Source: Hyphomicrobiaceae bacterium (GTDB lineage: Bacteria; Pseudomonadota; Alphaproteobacteria; Rhizobiales; Hyphomicrobiaceae). Taken from it: 64,000 bases of DNA. A model generated the notes under the pieces. The model was not told the origin of the DNA. It saw only the letters and a list, made by a program, of their open reading frames with translations, and searched no databases. Location of the stretch: assembly GCA_016793635.1 (NCBI GenBank), contig JAEUMD010000001.1, positions 1 to 64,000 of the forward strand. Direction: 5' to 3'. Shown here piece by piece: positions 8,743-17,910 of this stretch (its first letter is position 1; the number at the start of each line of letters is the position of its first letter). A program made the position numbers and the translations under genes.

Positions 8743-9770
8743 CGGCCGCCTCCGTTGCCTTGCATCCCGTTGGCACCATCGACGCCGCGGGCGCCGGAAA
8801 GGTCGGCGATCTCGGCTTCGGCCGCGGCCTCCTCGTCCTCCTCGACGCCGAGATAGGCGGCAACGACGGCGGGATCGTTCCTGATGAACTCCGGTGTGCC
8901 ATCGGAAATCTTGGCGCCATGCTCCAGGACGACGACGCGATCTGAAATCTCCATGACCACGCTCATGTCGTGCTCGATCAGCAGGATCGAAGTGGCGTGG
9001 TCCTTACGGATGCGGCGCAACAGCGTGTTGAGGTCGGCGCTCTCGCGCGGGTTGAGGCCGGCGGCCGGCTCGTCGAGGCAGAGCAGCACGGGGTCGGTAC
9101 ACATGGCCCGCGCAATCTCGAGCCGTCGCTGATCGCCATAAGGCAGATCCCCGGCTGGGTCGTCGGCGCGTCCCAGCAGGTTCGTTTGCTCCAGCCAGTA
9201 GCGGGCCTTCTCGATCGCGGCACGTTCGGCCTTGCGATAGGCGGGGGCTCCGATGAGCCCGAGGATCGACCAGCCGGAAGCGCGCATCAGCGTGTTGTGC
9301 TGGGCGACGACCAGGTTCTCGAGCACCGTCATGCCGGTGAACAGGCGGATGTTCTGGAACGTTCGGGCGACGCGGGCCTTGGCCGCGATCTCGTAATCGG
9401 GCATCCGCTCGAGCAGATAAAGCCCACCCGTCTTGCCGTCGCGCCAGCGTTGGCCGCCAAGCGTGAGACGCGCCAAATCGGCGGGGCTCGCGTGCGGCGC
9501 ATGGGCGAGGGCGATGCGTCCGCTTGTCGGCTTGTAGAAACCGGTGATGCAGTTGAACACCGTCGTCTTGCCCGCGCCGTTCGGACCGATCAAGGCCGTG
9601 ATCTCGCCGCGGTTGGCGAAGAACGAAAGATCATCGATGGCGGTGAGGCCGCCGAAGCGCATCGTGAGGTGTTCGACCGCGAGCAGCGGAGTTGCGCCCG
9701 CCGCCGCCCGCGTCGCGTCCGCGAAGTGTGCCGTCGCGCGATGCGGGTTGCCACCTGCGGAGCTCGTCAT
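8739..9770 (-). CDS. livG: branched-chain amino acid ABC transporter ATP-binding protein LivG
   Basis: 343 residues. Walker A 'GPNGAGKTT', the LivG-type '[24 protein letters not shown]' region (shortened here), signature '[15 protein letters not shown]' and Walker B '[13 protein letters not shown]' are all present. It is longer than the usual ~255-290 residues: there is an N-terminal Ala-rich leader (about 25 residues), an insert with '[21 protein letters not shown]', and an acidic Glu/Ala tail of about 35 residues after '[10 protein letters not shown]'. Start and stop both overlap neighbours by 4 bp (livM and livF). Confidence 0.95.
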   Translation of the reverse strand: MTSSAGGNPHRATAHFADATRAAAGATPLLAVEHLTMRFGGLTAIDDLSFFANRGEITALIGPNGAGKTTVFNCITGFYKPTSGRIALAHAPHASPADLARLTLGGQRWRDGKTGGLYLLERMPDYEIAAKARVARTFQNIRLFTGMTVLENLVVAQHNTLMRASGWSILGLIGAPAYRKAERAAIEKARYWLEQTNLLGRADDPAGDLPYGDQRRLEIARAMCTDPVLLCLDEPAAGLNPRESADLNTLLRRIRKDHATSILLIEHDMSVVMEISDRVVVLEHGAKISDGTPEFIRNDPAVVAAYLGVEEDEEAAAEAEIADLSGARGVDGANGMQGNGGGR

Positions 9771-11155
9771 CCGTGCCCCTCCTTGACGTGCGCGCCCGAA
9801 ATCGCTTTGCGCGCGCCAAGCGAGATGGTGGGCTCACGCGTCGAGACGAGTCCGCGCGGCTTCCACAACATCATCAGAACCATCGCGAGGCCGAATAGCA
9901 GCATGCGATACTGCGTCGGATCGAAGCTCGCGCCGAAGATCTCTCGCATCCAGTCGAGTTCGCGCAGCAGCTCCGTGCCGCCGATCATTACGATCGCCGC
10001 GACGGCGACGCCGATCTGGCTGCCCATGCCGCCGAGAACGACGATGGCGAGGATGACGGCGCTCTCCATGAACACGAAGCTTTCGGGCGAGATGAACCCC
10101 TGGCGGGCGGCGAAGAAGGCGCCGGCGAATCCGCCGAACATGGCGCCGATGGCGAACGCCGTGAGCTTGGTCTTCACGGTGTCGATGCCGAGCGAGCGGC
10201 AGGCGATCTCGTCCTCGCGCAGTGCTTCCCACGCGCGCCCAACCGGAAGGCGTCGCAAGCGATTGGTGGTGAAGGCCGTGAGCAGCGTCAGCGCCAGGAT
10301 CAGGTAATAGAGGAAGATCACGCGATGCTGCGGTGAGAATTCGAGCCCGAACGCCGCGGCGAATCCCTGATCCGAGGCGTTGAACGGTAGGCCGAAGAAC
10401 GTCGGACGCGGTATTCCGGAAATGCCGGCGTTGCCGTTGGTGAGATCGACCCAGTTGATGAGAACGAGGCGAATGATCTCTCCGAAGGCGAGCGTGACGA
10501 TGGCGAGATAGTCGCCCCTGAGCCGCAGCACCGGGAAGCCGAGCAAAATACCCCAGAGCGCGGCGAAGATGCCGGCGAGCGGCAGAGCCAGCCAGAACGA
10601 CAGCCCGAACGTCTTGGCGAGAAGTGCCGATGAATAAGCGCCGACAGCGTAGAACGCGACGTAGCCGAGGTCGAGCAACCCGGCGAGGCCGACGACGATG
10701 TTGAGGCCCCATCCGAGCATCACATAGATGAGAATCTGGATGCCGAAATTGTCGATCCACTTGATGGCGCCGCCGCCGCCGGAGAGGCCAAGGGCGATCG
10801 CGGGATAAGCAATGAGCAGGCCGAGGGCCGCGAGCTTGCCAACCTTGGCGACGGCGGGCGACGGCGATGGAATGCGGCTGATGGCGGATGTCGCCGCAGT
10901 AGCGACCGAAGGCTTGAGCAGGACACCGGCCAACGTTGCGACAAAACCGATCGCCGCCAGAATGGCGACGAGAGCGAAGCGCGGTTCCAGCACGACACCG
11001 CGCGACGGGTCCTGCTCGGTGCCGAACAGCACGACCGGCGTCGAGAGGCCGATCACGACCAAAGCCGTCTTGAGCGCCAGCTTCAGGGCATCGGACGGCG
11101 ATGCTGTCGCCGCATCGCTCGGGCGTTCATCGTCGATCCTGCCCGGTTTGGCCAT
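9767..11155 (-). CDS. livM: branched-chain amino acid ABC transporter permease LivM
   Basis: 462-residue inner-membrane permease. The conserved core starts near residue 150 with '[20 protein letters not shown]' and '[15 protein letters not shown]', followed by '[20 protein letters not shown]' (the EAA-like coupling region) and '[12 protein letters not shown]'-like sequence ('[14 protein letters not shown]'). The N-terminal 130 residues hold extra hydrophobic segments seen in long LivM proteins of Hyphomicrobiales. It is separated from livH by three bases and overlaps livG by 4 bp. Confidence 0.95.
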   Translation of the reverse strand: MAKPGRIDDERPSDAATASPSDALKLALKTALVVIGLSTPVVLFGTEQDPSRGVVLEPRFALVAILAAIGFVATLAGVLLKPSVATAATSAISRIPSPSPAVAKVGKLAALGLLIAYPAIALGLSGGGGAIKWIDNFGIQILIYVMLGWGLNIVVGLAGLLDLGYVAFYAVGAYSSALLAKTFGLSFWLALPLAGIFAALWGILLGFPVLRLRGDYLAIVTLAFGEIIRLVLINWVDLTNGNAGISGIPRPTFFGLPFNASDQGFAAAFGLEFSPQHRVIFLYYLILALTLLTAFTTNRLRRLPVGRAWEALREDEIACRSLGIDTVKTKLTAFAIGAMFGGFAGAFFAARQGFISPESFVFMESAVILAIVVLGGMGSQIGVAVAAIVMIGGTELLRELDWMREIFGASFDPTQYRMLLFGLAMVLMMLWKPRGLVSTREPTISLGARKAISGAHVKEGHG

Positions 11156-11158
11156 GCC

Positions 11159-12073
<915 letters not shown>

Positions 12074-12396
12074 CGCCCCTCGCCAAAGCCCGGGGCCACC
12101 GCTTCCGGCGGCGCTGCGACCATTCGAATACGGCGCCGCCAGCGGCAGAGCCGCGTGGCGACGCTTTCGCCGAAAAGGTCGGTCGCACGGATTCGAGCGC
12201 CCGGAATCATCCCCTGGCGAACGTTAACGCCGAAGTGCCGGGGCGTCGAGGTTTTCGGGCATCAGTGATGCTCGCACGCGTCCGAGCGCTGCCGCATCAT
12301 GGCGGTGCGGCAACGCCTTCGGCGCCGCGATGAGGCAACGATGCGCTCGCGCGGCGAGCCGAAAGGGCTCGGCGGTGTGTCGAGAGCAGGGGCGTG
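12074..12396. other. intergenic region upstream of livH
   Basis: About 320 bp between the CDGSH gene and livH, both on the minus strand. No protein-like frame or RNA gene was recognised. It should contain the livHMGF promoter, but no convincing -35/-10 pair could be picked out. Confidence 0.35.
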
Positions 12397-12639
12397 TCAG
12401 AGGATATTGTGCGAGCCGTCGCAGAACGGCTCGTCATCGGTCGATTTGCAGCCGCAGAGATTGTACGTGCCGGCAGTCTCGACCGTGAAGCGCATGGGCT
12501 CGATGCCGGTGCCCTGATGGGCGCCGTCGCAGAACGGCTGCTTCTTCGAGAGGCCGCAGCGGCAGAAGAAGTAAGGCTTGCCCGCGACGAGTTCGACCTG
12601 GAACGGGCCCTTCTGCGCGATGACGGGATCGTCGGCCAT
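12397..12639 (-). CDS. double CDGSH-type iron-sulfur protein
   Basis: 80 residues with two copies of the CDGSH iron-sulfur motif: 'CRCGLSKKQPFCDGAH' (about residues 27-42) and 'CGCKSTDDEPFCDGSH' (about 61-76). Each has the C-X-C-X2-(S/T)-X3-P-X-C-D-G-(S/A)-H ligand set (three Cys, one His) for a [2Fe-2S] cluster, as in mitoNEET-like and bacterial MiNT-type proteins. Function is probably redox or cluster transfer; the physiological partner is unknown. The ATG at 12639 has GAGGAG about nine bases upstream. It stands alone between the liv operon and soxYZ. Confidence 0.88.
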   Translation of the reverse strand: MADDPVIAQKGPFQVELVAGKPYFFCRCGLSKKQPFCDGAHQGTGIEPMRFTVETAGTYNLCGCKSTDDEPFCDGSHNIL

Positions 12640-12861
12640 GGTCGGTTGCTCCTCTTGCCGCCCGGGATCGTGACGCGCTTCGACTGCCTGTCGCCGCCGA
12701 TCGGGGATGTTGAACGGATGGGGCCGCACTTCGACGGCGCGGGCAACGCCTAGCCGGTTCGTCTCGCTCCGGCAAGAGTGCAACGTGAAGCACACGCAGA
12801 CGCTGGCTGACCGTGAGCAGCGCGTCTTGCTCGCCGCCGCCGCCGCGGGTGCCTTGCCCAA

Positions 12862-12895
12862 GAAAGAAGCCCGCACCGTCGTCGATGCGGGCTTC
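12862..12895 (-). terminator. intrinsic terminator of soxYZ
   Basis: Perfect stem gaagcccgca (12866-12875) / tgcgggcttc (12886-12895) with a ten-base loop; reading on the minus strand it is followed by a T-rich stretch (TTCTTTCTT). It lies 35 bp after the soxZ stop. Confidence 0.8.
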
Positions 12896-12929
12896 CGAAA
12901 CGTTGAATCTGCCTGTCAACGGACCCGGC

Positions 12930-13253
12930 TCAGCCGACGGCGATCGCCACCTTCTCGACAGTCTTGGCGCCGCTGTCGTCGATCCAGGTGAGCTCGAGAT
13001 CGCCCGGACCCGGAACCTTGAACTTGAAGGAAATGTACGGGTTGGCCGAGACGCCGGAGGACAGATCGACCTTCACGACCTCTTTGCCGCCGAAGGTGGC
13101 GGTGAAGGTGTTGATGATGTTGCGCGGCACGAGGTTGCCGTCGGAACCCTTGCGGAAGCCGGTCTCCATCACGTGAGAGATCAGCGTCTTCACCTCGATG
13201 ACATCTCCGACCTTGTTGGTGGCCGGAACCTTGATGCGCGGTTTGTTGGACAT
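12930..13253 (-). CDS. soxZ: thiosulfate oxidation carrier complex protein SoxZ
   Basis: 107 residues, the normal length for SoxZ, the immunoglobulin-fold partner of SoxY. Recognised by 'PRIKVPATNKVGDVIEVKTL', 'HVMETGFRKGSDGNLVPRNI', 'SSGVSANPYISFKFKV' and 'LTWIDDSG'. It positions the SoxY swinging arm that carries thiosulfate or sulfur intermediates in the periplasm. It follows soxY by 17 bp and has no signal peptide, as SoxZ is exported together with SoxY by the Tat system. Confidence 0.96.
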   Translation of the reverse strand: MSNKPRIKVPATNKVGDVIEVKTLISHVMETGFRKGSDGNLVPRNIINTFTATFGGKEVVKVDLSSGVSANPYISFKFKVPGPGDLELTWIDDSGAKTVEKVAIAVG

Positions 13254-13270
13254 GTCTCGCGTTCCCTCTA

Positions 13271-13753
13271 CTAGCCGCCGCAGCCGCCGATGGTGACCTT
13301 GACCGTACGTTTGCCGACCAGGAAGTTGCCGTTGGAGAGTTCGGCGACGGCGTAGATGTCCTGGGTCTTTGCAAGGCGCATGCGGCTCGAGGCGAACGCC
13401 TGGCCGGCGAGCGGGCTGAAGTAGTAGCTCGCGATGTTCGGCGAGGGATTGCCGCTCGACAGGATGTGGAGGCTCTTGACGTAGTCGGCATCCGTCATCG
13501 GGTTGTCGACAGTGACCGTGTAGGGAACGGTGTTGCCGTTCTCGGCGATCTCGGGAAGCTCGATGGTGATCTTGGCTTCCTCGGCCTTCTTACCGCCGAG
13601 GATCTTGTCGAGCGTCTCCTGGAACGTCGGCGGCTTTTCCTGTGCGAACGCGGTGCCATGCATCGCAAGAAGTGTTGCAAGTGCGCTGGCAGCCGTTGCG
13701 CCGACGAGGAAATCGCGGCGGTCGACAACTTCCAACTTCATGCGTTGGGTCAT
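13271..13753 (-). CDS. soxY: thiosulfate oxidation carrier protein SoxY
   Basis: 160 residues. A Tat signal peptide is visible ('VDRRDFLVGATAASALATLL', residues about 9-28, RR followed by DFLV). The protein ends 'TVKVTIGGCGG': the Cys of the C-terminal GGCGG arm is the covalent attachment site for sulfur substrates. The ATG at 13753 has AAGGAG nine bases upstream; the next ATG at 13741 is too far from it. soxY leads the soxYZ pair, divergent from soxS. SoxXA, SoxB and SoxCD are not in the window, so the complete Sox enzyme set, if present, lies elsewhere. Confidence 0.96.
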   Translation of the reverse strand: MTQRMKLEVVDRRDFLVGATAASALATLLAMHGTAFAQEKPPTFQETLDKILGGKKAEEAKITIELPEIAENGNTVPYTVTVDNPMTDADYVKSLHILSSGNPSPNIASYYFSPLAGQAFASSRMRLAKTQDIYAVAELSNGNFLVGKRTVKVTIGGCGG

Positions 13754-13925
13754 CCTGTACGTCTCCTTCCCCCAATGAGTTGGGCTTTTTTGTCTGCCGG
13801 GCAACGGCATTCACAGCCCTGGCAGTTCGCTTTATCGGCTACACGCTCGTGGTCCGAGACGCATGAACCGCCGCGTTCGGCGCAGTTGATCGGCGCTTCT
13901 TTTCTGATCGGCGAGACGCTAGCAT

Positions 13926-13941
13926 ATTCATCGTCCCGAAT
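13926..13941. promoter_or_regulatory. candidate SqrR/BigR-type operator in soxY-soxS region
   Basis: The 16-bp element ATTCATCGTCCCGAAT has the form ATTC-N8-GAAT, the pattern I recall for the sulfide-responsive repressor SqrR. It lies in the divergent region, 172 bp from the soxY start and 44 bp from the soxS start, and on the minus strand it overlaps a -10-like TATGCT. A SqrR-like gene is 3 kb away and a second copy sits upstream of sqr. Confidence 0.5.
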
Positions 13942-13984
13942 GCAACGAGGCTCGGCCCGGCTTCGGCCGAATTGGGAGTCGTCG

Positions 13985-14506
13985 ATGGAATGTCTCCAAC
14001 CACCCGCGAGGGCACGTCGGAAGCTCGCGGATGCTGCCCGTTTCGCTGGTGCAAATGTGCGGTCGCAGATCGGTGCGCTGGTCGCGCCGGCACGCTGGCT
14101 GGCTGTCCTCGCTGTGTACCTTGCGCTGGCGTCCGGCCCGTCTGCGCGAGCGACCGAGACCGCCAACGAGGAGCTGACGAGCGGGCTCAAACTGCTGATG
14201 GTGGAAGAGGCGGGGTGCGGTTTCTGTGTTCGTTGGATGGCCGAGGTCGGACCGGGATACCGGGCGAGCAGCGAAGGCCGCTCGGCGCCGCTCGTCGTTC
14301 GAGACAGGTCCGATCCCGACGTCAAACGCTTCGGCCGCATCGTCTATACGCCGACATTCATCCTGTTGCGCGACGGCGTGGAACGTGGCCGTATTCTCGG
14401 CTATCCGGGCGCCGACTTCTTTTGGAGCATGATCAGCGATATGTTGCGCCGCGAGACGGTTGAAGGCGCGACTGGGTATCCGCGCGAGGCTGCAGATCGC
14501 AAGTGA
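13985..14506 (+). CDS. soxS: SoxS-like periplasmic thioredoxin
   Basis: 173 residues. A hydrophobic segment ('WLAVLAVYLALASGPSARA', about residues 38-56) acts as a signal peptide or anchor; the mature part is thioredoxin-like with the redox motif 'EEAGCGFCVRWMAEVGP' (CGFC, about residues 79-82) and 'YTPTFILLRDGVERGRI', including the cis-Pro. SoxS proteins keep SoxY reduced and are found at the edge of sox clusters. It is divergent from soxYZ and 152 bp ahead of the flavocytochrome gene. The ATG at 13985 is used; an internal GTG at 14057 would remove the unusual long n-region. Confidence 0.8.
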   Translation: MECLQPPARARRKLADAARFAGANVRSQIGALVAPARWLAVLAVYLALASGPSARATETANEELTSGLKLLMVEEAGCGFCVRWMAEVGPGYRASSEGRSAPLVVRDRSDPDVKRFGRIVYTPTFILLRDGVERGRILGYPGADFFWSMISDMLRRETVEGATGYPREAADRK

Positions 14507-14658
14507 TTTTCATGCCACGGTGGGTGCTTTGCCCAAATTCCCTCTTGCGCATATCCTCATCTAAAGGAACATTATGTCGCGGTTCGGACGGGGAGGAATG
14601 CCAGTCTCCGTCGCTGAAAAATCAAAGAACGAGTTTGCTAAACGGGAGGAGTTTTCTG

Positions 14659-15966
14659 ATGGATGGTTTCACGAGGCGCCAAGTTGGTAAAATGATTGGC
14701 GCTGGCGCGCTGACTGCGGCGGGCACATCCTCGCTTGCTGGCTTCGCCATCGCCCAGGGCAAGGGCAAGGTGGTCATCGTCGGCGGCGGCCCTGGTGGCG
14801 CGACCGTCGCGCACCAGGTCAAGAAAGGTGCTCCTTCCCTCGACGTCACGCTGGTCGAAGTGCGCAAGGAGTATACGACGTGTTTCTACTCCAACCTCTA
14901 TATCGGCGGCTTCCGTACGTTCGACAGCATCACGCACACCTATGACGGGCTGAAGAAGCTCGGCGTCAACGTCGTCCACGACACCGCGGTCGGTGTCGAT
15001 GCCGGCAAGAAGACCGTGAAGCTGCAGGGCGGCAAGACGCTGGATTACGATAAGCTCGTTCTCTCGCCGGGCATCGACCTCAAGTACGAGACGATCGAGG
15101 GCTACACCCCCGAGGCCGCCGACATCATGCCCCACGCCTGGAAGGCGGGTCCGCAGACGAAGCTGCTGCGCAAGCAGCTCGAGGCCATGAAGGATGGCGG
15201 AACGGTCATCCTCGCTGCGCCGGACAATCCGTATCGCTGCCCGCCGGGGCCGTACGAGCGCACCTGCATGATTGCGCACTACCTGAAGACCAAGAAGCCG
15301 AAGTCGAAGCTCATCCTGCTCGATCCCAAGAAGTCGTTCTCGAAGCAGCCGGTCTTCATGGAGGCGTTCAACAAGTACTACAAGGACATCCTCCAGGTTA
15401 ACCTGACGACGGACATCGACAATTTCGCGGTCGTCAAGGTCGATGCCAAGACCCGCGAGGTGGTGACGAAGGACGGCGCCAAGTTCAAGGCTGACGTCGC
15501 CAACATCATTCCCAAGCAGAAGGCCGGCAAGATCGTGTTCGACGCCGGCGTCAACGAAGGCGACTGGTGCCCGGTGAAGCTCGAGACGTTCGAGTCGGCC
15601 AAGGTGTCCGACATTTACGTTCTGGGTGACGCCTCTTCGGCGTCCGAGATGCCGAAGTCCGGCTTCTCGGCCAACAGCCAGGCGAAGGTCGTTGCCACCA
15701 GCATCCTCGCCGCACTCGCCGGCAAGCCGGCCTTCCCGCCGCGCTTCCGCAACACCTGCTGGTCGCTGCTGGCACCGGGTGACAGCGTCAAGGTCGGCGC
15801 CAACTACACTCCGGGCGAGAAGGACGGCAAGAAGATGCTGGTTTCGGCCGACAGCTTCGTCTCCAAGCCGGGCGAAGATGCGAAGGTCCGCGCCGACAAC
15901 GCCAAGGAAGCCGACGGCTGGTACTCGGGCATCGTCTCCGACTCCTTCGCCAAGCAGGCCTCGTAA
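14659..15966 (+). CDS. fccB: flavocytochrome c sulfide dehydrogenase, flavoprotein subunit (FccB/SoxF)
   Basis: 435 residues. A Tat signal peptide ('FTRRQVGKMIGAGALTAAG') is followed by the FAD dinucleotide fold 'KVVIVGGGPGGATVAHQVKK'. 'EVRKEYTTCFYSNLYIGG' and 'CPPGPYERTCMIAHYLK' are typical of FccB; a Cys in the latter and the Cys of 'RNTCWSLLAPGD' near residue 366 match the redox-active disulfide that accepts sulfide. A second FAD motif 'DIYVLGDASSASEMPKSG' follows. It oxidises sulfide in the periplasm and passes electrons to the cytochrome subunit encoded downstream. GGAGGAG lies directly upstream of the ATG at 14659. Same strand as soxS. Confidence 0.95.
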   Translation: MDGFTRRQVGKMIGAGALTAAGTSSLAGFAIAQGKGKVVIVGGGPGGATVAHQVKKGAPSLDVTLVEVRKEYTTCFYSNLYIGGFRTFDSITHTYDGLKKLGVNVVHDTAVGVDAGKKTVKLQGGKTLDYDKLVLSPGIDLKYETIEGYTPEAADIMPHAWKAGPQTKLLRKQLEAMKDGGTVILAAPDNPYRCPPGPYERTCMIAHYLKTKKPKSKLILLDPKKSFSKQPVFMEAFNKYYKDILQVNLTTDIDNFAVVKVDAKTREVVTKDGAKFKADVANIIPKQKAGKIVFDAGVNEGDWCPVKLETFESAKVSDIYVLGDASSASEMPKSGFSANSQAKVVATSILAALAGKPAFPPRFRNTCWSLLAPGDSVKVGANYTPGEKDGKKMLVSADSFVSKPGEDAKVRADNAKEADGWYSGIVSDSFAKQAS

Positions 15967-16307
15967 TAGTCCGACGCCACTGAGCTGGCCTGCGGGCCGG
16001 TTGATTGAAACGACAATGGGCGGGTCCTTTTCTGGGCTCGCCCGTTGCCGCACTCGGATGCGGCGTCGGGCCGGTGATCGGCAGCCGTTGTTTCCTCAAG
16101 GAGGCGATGGGCAGCGCTGCCCGGCCAGGATTCAAAATTACCGGCTGCCAAGTGACAGCGGCGTGAGGCTGTTCCTTCGAGCCGGCACTTTCGCCGGACG
16201 AGTACACTGCTAACTGCAATTTCAGATGGGCTGCTCCCAGGCGCAGCTCCAAGAAACGCTCAGACAAGACAACAAGCGCGCCGCCATAAAAATTCGGGAG
16301 GAAATGC
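15967..16307. other. spacer between fccB and the cytochrome gene, with weak hairpin
   Basis: About 340 bp. An imperfect inverted repeat (16014-16025 / 16036-16047) just after fccB could form a hairpin but has no clean U-run. No protein-like frame. The unusual distance suggests that the cytochrome gene has its own promoter; AATTCGGGAGGAA just upstream of it is its ribosome binding site. Confidence 0.4.
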
Positions 16308-16634
16308 ATGACGAGGACGTGGGGCATCGCGATCGCGGCCGTTCTGGGTACCGTCGTAAGCGAGCCGGGATCGGCGCGGGCAGACGAAGCGATGCAGATC
16401 GCCTATGGCGAGCATCTTTCGGGCGAATGCACCACGTGCCACCGGATCGACGGAACCGATAATGGAATTCCGCCGATCATCGGCTGGCCGGCCGATGCGT
16501 TCGTGGCAGTGCTGACGTCGTACCGGGATGGCGAGCGCAACAACGCGGCGATGATGTCGGTTGCCAAGTCACTCGACGAGCAGCAGATGAATGCGCTCGC
16601 GGCCTATTTCGGCTCACTGAAGCCGAAGCACTAA
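16308..16634 (+). CDS. monoheme cytochrome c, FccA-like subunit of flavocytochrome c
   Basis: 108 residues. Signal peptide ('WGIAIAAVLGTVVSEPGSARA', shortened; cleavage near residue 25), then a single heme-binding motif CTTCH in 'GEHLSGECTTCHRIDG' and a probable axial Met in 'NNAAMMSVAKSL'. The motif 'IPPIIGWPADAFVAVLTSYR' is typical of the small cytochromes that accompany FccB. It would accept electrons from the flavoprotein and pass them to the respiratory chain. FccB usually follows FccA; here the order is reversed and the genes are 340 bp apart. GGAGGAA precedes the ATG. Confidence 0.85.
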   Translation: MTRTWGIAIAAVLGTVVSEPGSARADEAMQIAYGEHLSGECTTCHRIDGTDNGIPPIIGWPADAFVAVLTSYRDGERNNAAMMSVAKSLDEQQMNALAAYFGSLKPKH

Positions 16635-16720
16635 CGCGCTATCGATCAGAGGGAATCCGAGGCGGTTTCCCCCCGATCGGATAAGGGCGTTCTGGTACCA
16701 GAGTTCGACTAGATCTTTAT

Positions 16721-16757
16721 CCGGCCGCTCATCGCAATCGCGATTGCGTGCGGCCGG
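16721..16757. repeat. near-perfect 37-bp palindrome
   Basis: Outer arms CCGGCCGC / GCGGCCGG flank an inner perfect palindrome CGCAATCGCGATTGCG; only a few bases (tcat versus t) break symmetry. It lies between the convergent cytochrome and sqrR-like genes. It could be a bidirectional hairpin terminator, but no T-run follows on either side, or a protein-binding site. The rest of 16635-16972 holds nothing recognisable. Confidence 0.6.
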
Positions 16758-16972
16758 TGATGCTCTGGGACGACCGTTTGTGACCACAGGCCCTCGACGC
16801 CGCCATCGAAAGCGTGGAGCGCCCTAATTCTTTCCTGGATTGCTGTTGGCCACTCCGAGGAAGCGCGCGTGCGTCTCGACCGGAGCCGTTAGTGCTCTTA
16901 CGGGCGATCGCTTGCGTTGGGAGCGCCGGGCGCTTCCAACGATTTCATGCGTCGCACTTCAGTGTTCTGAGA

Positions 16973-17389
16973 TCAGTCGGCGAGATCGGGATCAGACTCA
17001 CATGCGCTGAACGTGCCATTCGCGCTCGTCATCTCAGCCGAGCAGTAATGTCGGTACAGCGTCGCGACGATCTCGCGCGCTGCGCCATGCTTCAGCGAAT
17101 AGTAGGCGAAATGGCCGCGGCGCTCGACCTGAACGAGGCCGTGAAGGCGCAGATGGGTCAGGTGCTGAGAGGTGAGGCTCTGGCGCGTACCAATGGCATC
17201 CGAGATTTCGGTAACGGTCTTTTCGCTGTCCATCAGCAGGCACAGGATCATCAGCCGGTGTGGGCTGCCGATCGATCGCAACAGCTTGGTCGCCTCGCCA
17301 GCAGCCGAGCGCATGCCGTCCATCAGCTCGTCAGAATCCGGTTCTTCGAACTGGAATTCGACATCGGTCGTGGAGTGCATGTTCGTCAT
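16973..17389 (-). CDS. ArsR-family regulator, SqrR/BigR-like persulfide sensor
   Basis: 138 residues with a winged helix: 'EATKLLRSIGSPHRLMILCLL', 'VTEISDAIGTRQSLTSQHLT', 'HLRLHGLVQVERRGHFAYYSL' (wing). Cys50 ('MILCLLM') and Cys116 ('YRHYCSAEM') are 66 residues apart, exactly as Cys41 and Cys107 of Rhodobacter capsulatus SqrR, which form a tetrasulfide link with reactive sulfur and lose DNA binding. It is therefore probably a repressor of sulfide-oxidation genes. The N-terminus before residue 30 is acidic. No strong ribosome binding site precedes the ATG at 17389; GGAGGAGG lies about 45 bases upstream, and a TTG start at 17440 would use the extended form. Confidence 0.88.
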   Translation of the reverse strand: MTNMHSTTDVEFQFEEPDSDELMDGMRSAAGEATKLLRSIGSPHRLMILCLLMDSEKTVTEISDAIGTRQSLTSQHLTHLRLHGLVQVERRGHFAYYSLKHGAAREIVATLYRHYCSAEMTSANGTFSACESDPDLAD

Positions 17390-17910
17390 GTTCTTTTTTT
17401 CGCCCCGCAATCGACTGGTATTCCGTTCCACCTCCTCCAAGGGAGAGGTCCCGGTTATACCTGCCGCACCGAGTTCAGCCTTTGAGACCGGCGCTCAAAC
17501 TGCCGCCGAATGCCGTGGCGGCACACGTCGCTCAGCCGCCCATCTCGCAGACTCACGCTTGGCGACACGATAGCCGGGGCCGAAAAAAAGGGCAATCCGA
17601 CGGCCAGGCGCGCAGACTGGTACTTAGGGACGGGGCGGGCATGGCCACGAGCAATCTCGAGCGCATGCGGGGCGCGGCTGCCGAGATTTCTCCGGCCGTT
17701 GGCAGATAGACGGGGGGTGGGGGATTGGCCCACGCGGCTGGCCCCCGCGGCGGCCTTTGCCGGTCTCAAGCCTTATTTCGAGCAGGCGCAGAGGTTCGGT
17801 TGCCATGTCATTAAGTTGACGTTTACGTCAAGCTGCACTAATTCGTGCGGCGGCTTAGGGTGGTTCAGCTGCGGCACGTTGTCACAATACTCGTCACGAT
17901 AGGACGTCCG
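17390..17910. other. divergent intergenic region between sqrR-like gene and fadE
   Basis: About 520 bp with promoters for both neighbours. No protein-like frame was accepted. The fadE-proximal end carries the palindrome at 17816-17831, whose first six bases TTGACG could be a -35 element, with TAATTC (17839-17844) as a poor -10 after a 17-base spacer. Confidence 0.5.
17816..17831. promoter_or_regulatory. candidate LiuR/MerR-type operator upstream of fadE
   Basis: TTGACGTTTACGTCAA: perfect 7-bp arms (TTGACGT / ACGTCAA) around two central bases. This closely resembles operators described for LiuR-type MerR regulators of branched-chain amino acid and fatty acid catabolism. It lies 80 bp before the fadE ATG and overlaps a possible -35. 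A MerR-family gene is encoded in the fadD operon at 25764-26291. Confidence 0.6.

Noticed and set aside
17510-17902. 130-codon plus-strand frame before fadE
   Set aside because: It crosses the candidate operator and promoter of fadE, lacks a start signal and shows no homology.
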